Below are positions 33,141-42,900 of a stretch of 53,774 nt of DNA, one piece after another. Under the pieces are notes generated by a model. It saw nothing but the letters and a program-made list of their open reading frames with translations. It was not told the origin of the DNA and searched no databases. The stretch covers positions 1 to 53,774 of the forward strand of contig CALZOR010000003.1 in NCBI GenBank assembly GCA_945827785.1. Direction: 5' to 3'. The position numbers and the translations under genes were made by a program. Position 1 is the stretch's first letter. Every line of letters begins with the position of its first letter. This stretch comes from an uncultured Bacteroidales bacterium. GTDB taxonomy: Bacteria; Bacteroidota; Bacteroidia; Bacteroidales; UBA932.

Positions 33141-35159
33141 ATGTGTGCTAAAAAGAAAGTCAAGATGATTTATGACACCGACAGATGGCTGCTGCCGTTC
33201 AAAGGTGCCATTGATGCAAGGCATGAGAGGATTCTTCAGATGCACAAGAAGATTGCCGGGGAGGGAACGCTCGCGGATGCTCTCAATAACCACATCTACT
33301 ACGGGATGCATCGTGATGCCCAGGGACGCTGGATATTCCGCGAATGGGCCCCGAATGCTGTAAAGATTTATCTCATAGGAGATTTCAATAACTGGAAACG
33401 TTCAGAGGCATATGCCCTCAAACCTGTCGGGGACGGCAATTGGGAAATTGTCCTGGATGCCATGTTCCTCAATCACGGCTCTCTGTACAAGCTCTACATC
33501 GAGTGGCCGGGCGGAGGTGCGGAGAGGCTTCCGGCCTACACTACCCGAGCCGTTCAGGACCCTGTTACCAAGCAGTTCTGCGCTCAGGTATGGGCTCCGG
33601 AGAAGCCTTACAAATGGCGTCACCGCAAGCCGGGCAAGAGACCTCATCCTCTGATTTACGAGTGCCATATCGGAATGGCCAGCGAAAAGGAAAAGGTAGG
33701 GACATTCGAGGAATTTCGCCAGGATGTGCTTCCGAAGGTGGCCGATCTGGGATATGACACAATCCAGATCATGGCTCTTCAGGAACATCCGTACTACGGT
33801 TCGTTCGGCTATCAGGTTGCGAACTTCTATGCCCTGAGTTCACGTTTCGGAACTCCTGAGGAATTCAAGGCCCTCGTGGATGATGCCCATGGTCTTGGAA
33901 TTGCCGTTGTGATGGACATAGTCCACTCACATTCAGTGGATAACGAGGCTGAAGGCCTCGGAAGATTCGATGGACGCGAGGATTTATATTTCTACAAGGG
34001 ATATCAGGGAAGGCACCCGGCATGGGGATCGCGCTGTTTCGACTATGGTAAGGATGAGACAAAGTATTTCCTTCTTTCCAACTGCAAATTCTGGATGGAG
34101 GAATATCACATCGACGGATTTCGTTTTGACGGAGTGACCAGCATGCTCTACTGGGACCACGGACTGGGCAAGGATTTCGTCGGATATGACAATTATTTCA
34201 ACAGCGGCGTGGATGAGAATGCAGTGACATATCTTGCCCTTGCCAACATCCTCGTCCATCAGATGAACAAGGACGGATTCACGATTGCGGAGGATGTGAG
34301 CGGAATGGCCGGTCTTGCGGCGCCGTTCGAGGCCGGTGGTGTCGGATTTGACTTCAGGATGAGCATGGGAGTTGCCGACAACTGGATAAAATGGATAAAG
34401 GAACTTCCTGACGAGCGCTGGAGCATGGGAGAAATGTGGTGGCAGCTCACCAACAAACGTGAAGATGAGAAAACAATCAGCTATGCCGAATGCCACGACC
34501 AGGCGATGGTTGGAGACAAGACTATAGCCTTCCGCCTGATGGATGCTGCAATGTACACCTCCATGAACAAGGAAAGCCGATCGGTGGTTATTGACAGAGG
34601 CATTGCCCTGCATAAGATGATAAGGCTCGTTACCCTGGCTACCTCTGGCAATGGCTACCTGACCTTCATGGGAAATGAATTCGGGCATCCTGAGTGGATT
34701 GACTTCCCGAGAGAGGGGAACGGATGGTCCTACAAATATGCCAGAAGGCAGTGGTCGCTTGCTGAGCCGGACTACCTGCGGTACAAGAATCTTCGCAATT
34801 TCGACAAGGCGATGATTTCCCTTGAACGCAAGGAATCATTCCTTGACGAGAAACCGGAGCTTCTGGTTCAGGACGAAGAGAAAAAAATATTGATATTCAA
34901 AAGAAAAAGCTGTATCTTTGCGCTCAATTTCAATCCCGTTTCCTCTTTCACGGACTACGGTTTCGCAGCTCCGGCAGGGAAGTGGGAATGTGTGCTTAAT
35001 ACAGATGAAAGCGAATTTGACGGCTTCTCCAGACTTAAAACTGGTGAGGAGCATTTCAGTGTGCCGGAAAAATCCCCTAACGGCAATGGAAAATATGATT
35101 CCACATTGTACCTGTATCTTCCTTGCAGATGTGCAGTGGTCCTGAAAAAGATTGATTAA
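33141..35159 (+). CDS. 1,4-alpha-glucan branching enzyme (GH13, eukaryote-like)
   Basis: Makes the alpha-1,6 branches of glycogen. 672 residues: CBM48 domain (about 45-150, WIFREWAPNAVKIYLIGDFN), GH13 barrel (about 175-560) with VVMDIVHSHSV, nucleophile D330 in DGFRFDGVTSM, acid/base E384 in IAEDVSG, and AECHDQAMVG, then a C-terminal beta domain. Short N-terminus and FRFDGVTSMLYWDHG resemble plant and animal branching enzymes (GH13_8) more than E. coli GlgB. No signal peptide: cytoplasmic. Confidence 0.93.
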   Translation: MCAKKKVKMIYDTDRWLLPFKGAIDARHERILQMHKKIAGEGTLADALNNHIYYGMHRDAQGRWIFREWAPNAVKIYLIGDFNNWKRSEAYALKPVGDGNWEIVLDAMFLNHGSLYKLYIEWPGGGAERLPAYTTRAVQDPVTKQFCAQVWAPEKPYKWRHRKPGKRPHPLIYECHIGMASEKEKVGTFEEFRQDVLPKVADLGYDTIQIMALQEHPYYGSFGYQVANFYALSSRFGTPEEFKALVDDAHGLGIAVVMDIVHSHSVDNEAEGLGRFDGREDLYFYKGYQGRHPAWGSRCFDYGKDETKYFLLSNCKFWMEEYHIDGFRFDGVTSMLYWDHGLGKDFVGYDNYFNSGVDENAVTYLALANILVHQMNKDGFTIAEDVSGMAGLAAPFEAGGVGFDFRMSMGVADNWIKWIKELPDERWSMGEMWWQLTNKREDEKTISYAECHDQAMVGDKTIAFRLMDAAMYTSMNKESRSVVIDRGIALHKMIRLVTLATSGNGYLTFMGNEFGHPEWIDFPREGNGWSYKYARRQWSLAEPDYLRYKNLRNFDKAMISLERKESFLDEKPELLVQDEEKKILIFKRKSCIFALNFNPVSSFTDYGFAAPAGKWECVLNTDESEFDGFSRLKTGEEHFSVPEKSPNGNGKYDSTLYLYLPCRCAVVLKKID

Positions 35160-35180
35160 ATAACCTAAATAAATAAAAGT

Positions 35181-37118
35181 ATGGCTTTTCTTAAATTCAA
35201 CAAGTCCGAACTTGTGAACCTTGAGTACTCTCTCAAACGCGAGATAATCGAGGCCAACAAGTCCGGTGCCTGCTGCAACACGTCAATCGTGACTTGTAAC
35301 ACAAGACGCTATCACGGGCTGCTGGCTGTTCCGGTGACTGAGTTCGGGGGTGGAAAGTACATGTTGCTGTCTTCTCTTGATGAGAGCCTTGTTCTTGGGG
35401 GCAAGCAGTTCAATCTCGGAATCCACTGCTATGGCGATACCTATGAGCCGAGAGGACATAAGTACATCGTGGATTTCGATGCCTTCCCAGTGCCGATGGT
35501 GACTTACAAGGTCGGAGGAATCCTTTTCACCAAGACAATCATGATGGCTCCTGACAATGATCAGGTCATGATCCGTTATGAACTTCTTGAGGCTCCTTCC
35601 AAAGTGTCACTTATCCTCAAGCCTTTCCTCGCATTCAGAAGCGTACACAGTCTTACCTCTCAGAATGCAAAGGCCAATACCAGCTATGAAACTGTTGACG
35701 GAGGAGTATCTTTCAGACTCTATGACGGCTTCCCGGACCTTAATCTTCAGATATCCGGCAAGGCTGCCTTCAAATCGCAGCCGTATTGGTACAATGGTAT
35801 CACCTATTCTGACGAATACCGTCGCGGTTTCAACTGCCGCGAAGACCTTTTCGTCCCAGGTTCATTCACAACTGAGATGAAACCGGGTGATTCCGTGGTT
35901 TTCTCAGCTTCTGTCAATGAGGTGAGTCAGAAAGGACTCAAGAGAAAGTTCTCCGACTACCTCAAGAAAAGGCAGGATGTCAATTCCAACCATGACCTGC
36001 TGGTCCGCAATGCAGACTTGCACAAGAGTGTCGTCAATGGAAGGGAGCGCATCAATGCTGGATTCTCATGGCTTGAGACTGGCCTTCTCAGAGAGACCAT
36101 CATCTCACTTCCGGGCCTCACCCTCTATGCAAATGGCGACAAGGCTGAATTTGAGAAGATACTTGATACTTTGATCGAAGATGAGCAGGAGCGTCTCTTC
36201 AGACGTACCACGCAGGTTGAAAGCCCGCTCAGACTCACAGACACTATTCAGCAGTACATCCACTTCGGGGCAGATGAGAAATATGTCTGGAAGAAATACG
36301 GCAAGACCCTCATGGGCATCATCGAGAGTTATGCTCCGGGATGCCGTAAGGAGGTTGCAATGCACCCGAACGGACTGCTTTGGGCCCAGATGGACAGGAC
36401 TGCTCTTTCATGGATGAATGCCTATGTTCATGGACATCCGGTGACTGAAAGGGCCGGATACCAGGTTGAGACAAATGCCTTCTGGTACAATGCTCTCTGC
36501 TTTGCAATCGACATGGAGACCAGGTACGGGTCGGCAAAGAGCGGATTCGTCGCAAAATGGACTCCGGTCCGTGACTTGGTGAAGGAAAATTTCCAGCCGA
36601 CATTCTACAAGCCGGAGTGGGGCTACCTTGCCGACTATGTCGACAACTCGCATGCCGACCCTGCTGTAAGGCCTAACCAGCTCTTCGCTGCATGTCTTGA
36701 CTACAGCCCGGTTGACGACGAGGTCAAGTCTGAGATTGTGATGACAATCAACACCGAGCTCCTGACCAAGAGGGGAATCCGTAGCCTTTCTCCAAGAAAT
36801 GAGGCTTACAGGGGTGTATATGAGGGCTCTCAGATTGACAGGGACCTTGCATACCATCAGGGTTGCGCCTTCCCTATGCTTCTGGCTCCATATATTGACA
36901 TCTGCTTCAAGATGATGGGCAGCACTTTCTACAAGAGGGCTGAGTATCTTACCGAAGGCTTCTATCAGGACATCAACAAGCATGGTGTCGGCCTGTTCTC
37001 CGAACTTTATGACGGAGATCCACCTCATGAGCCGCACGGAGCCATCTCTTGTGCATGCAGCACCTCGGCTCTTCTGAGAATTGACTATATCATGAACCAA
37101 TATAAGGAGGTGAAGTAA
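35181..37118 (+). CDS. Glycogen debranching enzyme (amylo-alpha-1,6-glucosidase type)
   Basis: 645 residues, cytoplasmic. The N-terminal beta domain (about 1-235) has the family start FNKSELVNLEYSLKREIIE and CNTSIVTCNTRRYHGLLA. The C-terminal (alpha/alpha)6 domain (about 275-640) has NAGFSWLETGLLRETIISLP, AMHPNGLLWAQMD, VETNAFWYNALCFA, LSPRNEAYRGVYEG and YHQGCAFPMLLAPYID, typical of bacterial GDE_C proteins (GH133-like). It would release glucose from branch stubs during glycogen breakdown. Its last codons contain a strong Shine-Dalgarno sequence for the next gene, whose ATG overlaps its stop by one base. Confidence 0.9.
   Translation: MAFLKFNKSELVNLEYSLKREIIEANKSGACCNTSIVTCNTRRYHGLLAVPVTEFGGGKYMLLSSLDESLVLGGKQFNLGIHCYGDTYEPRGHKYIVDFDAFPVPMVTYKVGGILFTKTIMMAPDNDQVMIRYELLEAPSKVSLILKPFLAFRSVHSLTSQNAKANTSYETVDGGVSFRLYDGFPDLNLQISGKAAFKSQPYWYNGITYSDEYRRGFNCREDLFVPGSFTTEMKPGDSVVFSASVNEVSQKGLKRKFSDYLKKRQDVNSNHDLLVRNADLHKSVVNGRERINAGFSWLETGLLRETIISLPGLTLYANGDKAEFEKILDTLIEDEQERLFRRTTQVESPLRLTDTIQQYIHFGADEKYVWKKYGKTLMGIIESYAPGCRKEVAMHPNGLLWAQMDRTALSWMNAYVHGHPVTERAGYQVETNAFWYNALCFAIDMETRYGSAKSGFVAKWTPVRDLVKENFQPTFYKPEWGYLADYVDNSHADPAVRPNQLFAACLDYSPVDDEVKSEIVMTINTELLTKRGIRSLSPRNEAYRGVYEGSQIDRDLAYHQGCAFPMLLAPYIDICFKMMGSTFYKRAEYLTEGFYQDINKHGVGLFSELYDGDPPHEPHGAISCACSTSALLRIDYIMNQYKEVK
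37103..37113 (+). promoter_or_regulatory. Near-perfect Shine-Dalgarno sequence before the GT4 gene
   Basis: TAAGGAGGTGA lies 4 nt (7 nt from the GG) before the ATG at 37118, inside the last codons of the debranching gene (Tyr-Lys-Glu-Val-Lys). It would match the 16S tail over ten bases. Strong SD sites are unusual in this phylum. Confidence 0.5.
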
Positions 37119-38419
37119 TGAAAGTTCTGATGTTCGGATGGGAGTTCCCTCCTCATATTGCAGGAGGTCTGGGAACAGCCTGCTACGGTATGACCAAAGG
37201 TCTGGCATACAATAATGTGGATGTGCTCTTCGTGATGCCTTCCGCTTCAGGTGACGAGGACCAGTCAGCCGTTAAAATCATTAATGCAAGTGATGTTGCA
37301 GTTGACACTGTTTCTGCAACAGTTGACGAATTCCTTGGAAAGGTGCAGTTCGTACACATCGGGACGAACATGGTTCCTTACGTTGACCCTCAGGATTTCA
37401 GCAAGATAGTTGAAGAAGAGAGAAAACGCCAGGTGAAGGGATTCCGTGTACAGTACGGCCAGAAGTACAAATTCTCCGGAAAATACGGAACCAACCTTAT
37501 GGAGGAGGTTGCCCGCTATGCCATGGTCGGTGCGACTATTGCCCTTCAGCACAAGGATGAATTCGATGTGATCCATGCTCATGACTGGCTCACATATCTG
37601 GCTGGAGTTGCCGCAAAGCAACTTACCGGCAAACCGCTTGTGGTTCACATGCATGCCACTTCATACGACCGTGCGAGTGACGACCAGGTCGATACGCGCG
37701 TGGTTGACATCGAGACTAAGGGCATGATGGCTGCCGACAAGGTAATGGCAGTGAGTGAGCTCACAAGAAATATCTGTATCAATCGTTATGGTATCAGCCC
37801 TGATAAGGTTGTGGCTGTCCACAATGCCGTTGACTTCAGCGGAAGGGAGAAACTTGAGGTTGAGAGGAATGTAAAGGACAAGGTTGTGACCTTCCTTGGT
37901 CGTGTGACTTACCAGAAGGGACCTGAATATTTCATCGAGGCTGCTGCAAAGGTCCTCAAGAGGTGCAATAACGTGCGCTTCGTGATGGCCGGAAGCGGTG
38001 ATATGCTCAACAGGTGTATCCGCCACGTGGCACGTCTGGGCATTTCTGACAGGTTCCACTTCACGGGATTCCTTCGCGGAATGGAGGTACACAAGATGTT
38101 CGCTCTCTCGGATGTTTATGTAATGCCTTCAATTTCAGAGCCTTTCGGTATCTCTCCTTTGGAGGCGATGCAGACCAACGTCCCTTCAATCATTTCGAAG
38201 CAGTCCGGCTGCGCCGAAATTCTCAAATATGCATTGAAGGTTGATTTCTGGGATGTCGATGCAATGGCGGACGCCATCTACGGCCTTCTCAACTATCCGG
38301 CAATCTCATCACTTGCTGCACGTTGCGGATATGATGAGGTAAACAGCATCAAATGGAACGATGTTGCCGCAAAAATCAAAGGTATTTATCAGGAAGTTAT
38401 TGACAATAATAAAAAATAA
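37118..38419 (+). CDS. GT4 glycosyltransferase, probable glycogen/alpha-glucan synthase
   Basis: 433 residues of GT-B fold. N-terminal FGWEFPPHIAGGLGTACYGM is the donor-binding start of starch-synthase-like enzymes; the C-terminal half has FLGRVTYQKGPEYFIEAA, FVMAGSGDML, and the E-x7-E motif E341/E349 in EPFGISPLEAM. Placement in the operon with branching and debranching enzymes suggests elongation of an alpha-glucan (ADP- or UDP-glucose donor unknown). A second synthase of a different family (GT3) lies two genes downstream, so the two may differ in primer or donor. Confidence 0.85.
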   Translation: MKVLMFGWEFPPHIAGGLGTACYGMTKGLAYNNVDVLFVMPSASGDEDQSAVKIINASDVAVDTVSATVDEFLGKVQFVHIGTNMVPYVDPQDFSKIVEEERKRQVKGFRVQYGQKYKFSGKYGTNLMEEVARYAMVGATIALQHKDEFDVIHAHDWLTYLAGVAAKQLTGKPLVVHMHATSYDRASDDQVDTRVVDIETKGMMAADKVMAVSELTRNICINRYGISPDKVVAVHNAVDFSGREKLEVERNVKDKVVTFLGRVTYQKGPEYFIEAAAKVLKRCNNVRFVMAGSGDMLNRCIRHVARLGISDRFHFTGFLRGMEVHKMFALSDVYVMPSISEPFGISPLEAMQTNVPSIISKQSGCAEILKYALKVDFWDVDAMADAIYGLLNYPAISSLAARCGYDEVNSIKWNDVAAKIKGIYQEVIDNNKK

Positions 38420-38424
38420 ACGAT

Positions 38425-39798
38425 ATGAAAAAGAGTTTGTGTCTGTATTTTCAGGTACATCAGCCAGCCAGATTGAGACTTTACAGATTTTTTGATATTG
38501 GAAAAGACTCTCATTATTATGATGATTTCGCAAACAGGACCATTCTCCGCAGGGTTGCCCAGAAATGCTACCTTCCGATGAATGCCCTCTTGCTTGAGCA
38601 GATCAACGAGAACAAGGGACAGCTCAAAGTTGCCTTCTCGATTTCAGGAACTGTTCTCGAGCAGTTTGACAGATATGCTCCCGAGGTGATTGAAAGTTTC
38701 CGCAAGCTTGCAGCTACAGGCTGCGTGGAGTTTCTCTCGGAGACTTACTACCACTCTCTTGCTGCTCTTGCTTCAGAGTCTGAGTTCAAACATCAGGTAC
38801 TCAAGCACAAAGCTGCAATCGAGCACTACTTCGGAGTAACCCCTACCGCTTTCCGCAACACAGAGCTCATCTACTCTGATGCAATCGGAGAAATGGTACA
38901 TGAGATGGGCTTCAAGACCATGCTTACAGAAGGTGCAAAGCACGTCCTCGGATGGAAGAGCCCTAACTTCGTTTACAATTGTGCACAGGCTTCAGGCCTG
39001 AAGCTCCTTCTCAAGAATTCTTCACTGAGCGACGATATCGCATTCAGGTTCTCAGACAAGGGATGGTCAGACTATCCACTCACTTGCGAGAAATACCTGT
39101 CATGGATCAAATCAGCTGCCCAGAACGAGGAAATCGTGAACCTTTTCATGGATTATGAGACATTCGGAGAGCACCAGAAAGCTCAGAGCGGAATCTTTGA
39201 TTTCATGAAATTCCTGCCTCAGACCGTAATCGCTGACGGTGAGTTTGAGTTCGTAACTCCTTCACAGGCAGCTAAGAAACACAGATCAGTCGGTGACCTC
39301 GATGTTCCTGATCCTATTTCATGGGCAGATGAGGAACGCGACGTGACTGCATGGCTCGGTAACGAACTTCAGAATGAGGCTTTCTCAAAACTCTACCATC
39401 AGGCTGAGAAACTTGCAATCCTCAATGACGAGGCTCTTTGGGCAGATTTCGGTCATCTTCAGGAGAGCGACCACTTCTATTATATGTGTACAAAGTTCTT
39501 CTCAGACGGCGCAGTGCATAAATATTTCAACCCGTATGATACTCCATATGAGGCGTTTATCAACTATATGAACGTTTTGAGTGATTTTATTTTGCGAGTT
39601 GATGATGCAATTTCAATTTCTGATGTTAACTTTGCAGCCGCAAAAGCGGAGGAGCCTGTAAAGAAAGCTCCTGCGAAGAAGGCAGCACCTGCAAAGAAGG
39701 CTGCAGAAAAGAAAGCACCAGCGAAGAAGACTGCAGAAAAGAAGGCTCCAGCGAAGAAGACTACTGCGAAGAAGGCTTCAGCAAAGAAGAGCGAATAG
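38425..39798 (+). CDS. GH57 alpha-glucanase with histone-H1-like tail
   Basis: 457 residues, no signal peptide. The GH57 barrel has YFQVHQPARLRLYRFF at the N-terminus, FLSETYYHSLAAL, catalytic nucleophile E147 in AFRNTELIYSD, and acid/base D243 in FMDYETFGEHQ. GH57 enzymes are alpha-amylases, 4-alpha-glucanotransferases or branching enzymes; this length (about 400 without the tail) fits the alpha-amylase-like group found in Bacteroidota glycogen operons. The last ~50 residues are Lys/Ala/Pro repeats (AEKKAPAKK twice, PAKK several times), strongly basic and disordered, as in histone H1-like proteins. It may bind polyanions or the glycogen particle; that is a guess. Confidence 0.9.
   Translation: MKKSLCLYFQVHQPARLRLYRFFDIGKDSHYYDDFANRTILRRVAQKCYLPMNALLLEQINENKGQLKVAFSISGTVLEQFDRYAPEVIESFRKLAATGCVEFLSETYYHSLAALASESEFKHQVLKHKAAIEHYFGVTPTAFRNTELIYSDAIGEMVHEMGFKTMLTEGAKHVLGWKSPNFVYNCAQASGLKLLLKNSSLSDDIAFRFSDKGWSDYPLTCEKYLSWIKSAAQNEEIVNLFMDYETFGEHQKAQSGIFDFMKFLPQTVIADGEFEFVTPSQAAKKHRSVGDLDVPDPISWADEERDVTAWLGNELQNEAFSKLYHQAEKLAILNDEALWADFGHLQESDHFYYMCTKFFSDGAVHKYFNPYDTPYEAFINYMNVLSDFILRVDDAISISDVNFAAAKAEEPVKKAPAKKAAPAKKAAEKKAPAKKTAEKKAPAKKTTAKKASAKKSE
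39703..39762 (+). repeat. 30-bp tandem repeat in the GH57 tail
   Basis: Two adjacent 30-bp units (39703-39732, 39733-39762) differ at two bases and encode AEKKAPAKKT twice. Such repeats expand and contract by slippage in frame, so tail length may vary among strains. Confidence 0.8.
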
Positions 39799-39807
39799 AC
39801 TGACTTC

Positions 39808-39877
39808 TTTCCGCAATTGCGCGGACGGAAATACTCATTATCCCCGGACGGAACCGTGAAAAAGTCCCGGCCGGGGA
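39808..39877 (+). other. Two hairpins between the GH57 and synthase-phosphorylase genes
   Basis: TTTCCG/CGGAAA (39808-39813 / 39826-39831) with an inner palindrome CGCAATTGCG, then TCCCCGG/CCGGGGA (39841-39847 / 39871-39877). They fill the only sizeable gap (103 nt) of the glycogen operon. No U-run follows, so processing, stability or ribosome-independent control are as likely as termination. Confidence 0.45.
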
Positions 39878-39901
39878 AACTTAAGTTTAATTTTATAACA
39901 A

Positions 39902-42900
39902 ATGGCTAAAAAAATTATCAAACCGGACTACCTGTTTGAGGTCAGCTGGGAGGTTTGCAACAAAGTTGGTGGCATCTATACCGTGATTGCTACAAAGTCC
40001 CTCTACCTCAGCAGCGAATTCAAAAGGAATCACATCATGGTAGGTCCGGATGTGTGGATGGATACGGAAAGTAATCCGGATTTCATCGAAGATCCGCTTC
40101 TGTATAGAGCATGGCGAATCCAGGCAGCCTCGGAAGGACTCCGCGTACGTGTCGGCAGATGGAACGTTCCAGGCAAGCCTACAGCCATTCTGGTGGACTT
40201 TAAGCAATTCCTGACGAATCAGAATGCAATTCTGACTGACTTTTGGAAAAACTTCGGTGTAGATTCCCTTACCGGCAACTGGGACTACCGCGAATCAGCC
40301 CTGTTCGGCTATGCGGCAGGAAGGGTGATTGAGAGTTTCTACAGATTCAATCTTGAATCTTCTGACAAGGTTGTCGCTCAGTTCCACGAGTGGATGACCG
40401 GAGCAGGTCTGCTTTATCTCAAATCAACCAATGCCCCGATTGCAACTGTTTTCACAACTCATGCGACTGTCATAGGAAGATGCATTGCAGGCAATAATCT
40501 TCCGCTGTATGACAACATGAATCAGTATGACGCTGACCAGATGGCCCGTCGCTTCAATGTGATTGCAAGACATTCTCTTGAGAAGAAGTCTGCGCAGTAC
40601 AGCGACATTTTCACAACGGTAAGTGAAATCACTGCCAAAGAGTGCCAGCAGTTCCTTGGAAGGGAAGTGGATGTAGTGACCCCTAACGGGTTTGAACCGA
40701 GCTTCACCCCTGCAACAGACCAGGAGTACAGTCAGGGACGTGCTCAGGCAAGAAATAAACTCCTCACTGTCGCGTCTGCAATGTGCGGCGAAGACATCCC
40801 GGAGGATGCTGTCCTTGTGGGAATCGGAGGAAGATATGAATGGAAGAACAAGGGTATCGATGTCTTCATTGACGCTCTTGACAAACTCAACCGCTCGGAT
40901 TACTCCGGAAAGAGTATCCATGCTTTCATCATGGTGCCTTCGGGACACAACGGTCCTGACAAGCAGCTTCTTGCAAAGCTCTCGGGCAATCCTTCAGACT
41001 ATGTCACAAGGACTTCCCATTATCTGATGAACCCGGAGTATGACCCTGCCCTGCGCCGTCTTAACGACGTCGGCCTGAACAATGCAACGGGTGACAAGGT
41101 CAAAGTCTATTTCATACCTTCATACCTGAACGGAAATGACGGCATTTTTGACATGTCGTACTATGACCTGATGGCTGGTCTTGACCTTACTTTGTTCCCA
41201 TCTTATTATGAACCATGGGGTTACACTCCTCTGGAGAGCCTCGCGTTCAGGATTCCTACCCTTACGACCAGCCTCGCAGGCTTCGGCATGTGGGTACGCT
41301 CCCACTACAAGGGCGAGCATCCGGGCATCACCGTCCTTGAAAGGACCGATTCCAACTACTTCGAGGTTGTCGAAGGCGTGAAGGAACGCATCGAGGAGAT
41401 AGCGGGTCTTTCAGCCGATGATAAGCTCATGTACATGAACAACGCCAGGGAAGTTTCGGACATAGCCCTTTGGGAGAACAATATCATATATTATAAGGAA
41501 GCTTATTCCAAATCATTGGAAAAAATAATTTCGCTCAACGGAAAATATCCGTCGGCGAGAAATGAAAAACAGATTATGCAGTACAGAAAATTTGAAGTAA
41601 ATCAACCAACCTGGAACAGTGTGTTCGTATCACGCCATCTTCCGGAAAGTCTTAAAGATCTTGAAATACTATCCAAGAACCTCTGGTGGTGCTGGAACGA
41701 GTCGGCAACCAGGCTTTTTGAGTCTGTTGATCCACAGGCTTGGGAAGCATCTGGAAAGAACCCTATCGCAATGCTCGACAGAGTAAGTCTCAAGAGATAT
41801 CAGAAACTCGAGAAGGATGAGACCTTCCTTGCCAATCTCAAGGCAGTTACAGCTGAATTCAATGAGTACATGGCTCTCAAGGCAGAGAGAACTACTCCTT
41901 CAGTGGCATATTTCTGCATGGAGTACGGACTTGACACCTCATTGAAAATATATTCCGGCGGTCTCGGTATCCTTGCCGGTGACTACATCAAGGAAACTTC
42001 AGACATGAACACCAACCTCGTTGCTGTCGGTCTTCTCTACAGATATGGATATTTCAACCAGAAACTTACCGCTCAGGGCGAGCAGGTTGCAGAGGATGTC
42101 GCACAAGATTTCATGAAGATTCCAGCAACTCCTGTACGTGACGAGAACGGCAACTGGATTACTATCAGCGTTGCATTCCCTGGACGTAACCTCAATGCAA
42201 GACTCTGGAGAGTGGATGTTGGACGTACTGAACTCTATCTCCTTGACACTGACATCCCTGAGAACCTTCCTGAGGACAGGTCAATCACCTATAACCTCTA
42301 TGGCGGCGACTGGGAGAACCGTCTCAAACAGGAGCTCCTTCTCGGCGTCGGCGGTATCCGCGCCCTCCGCAAGCTCGGCATCAACCCTCAGGTTTATCAC
42401 TGCAACGAGGGACATGCAGCATTCATCGGCCTTGAGAGACTCCGCGAGCTGATCAACGACCAGAACCTCGAATTCAACGAGGCACTCGAGGTCGTAAGGG
42501 CTTCATCCCTGTTCACAACCCACACTCCGGTTCCTGCAGGACACGATGCATTCGACGAGGGACTCCTCCGCAAGTACATCGGCCACTATCCTCAGCGCCT
42601 GAAAATCGACTGGGAGACAATGATGGGTCTCGGAAAGAACAACGGTGCAGACGTGAACGAGAAATTCTCGATGAGTATCCTTGCTGCAAACATCTCACAG
42701 GAGGTCAACGGCGTTTCATGGCTCCATGGCGAGGTCAGCCGTGAAATTCTCGGACACATGTGGCCAGGTTATCTCCCTGAGGAGCTTCATGTAAGCTACG
42801 TTACCAACGGAGTTCACTATCCGACCTGGACTGCTCCTGAGTGGAAAGCCGTTCACGCAAGGGTATTCGGTGAGGAGTTCAAGACACACCACTATGACAA

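Noticed and set aside
39661..39795. Possible CRISPR-like or satellite repeat
   Set aside because: The repeats are in frame inside the GH57 gene and encode a Lys/Ala/Pro tail; there are no spacers.
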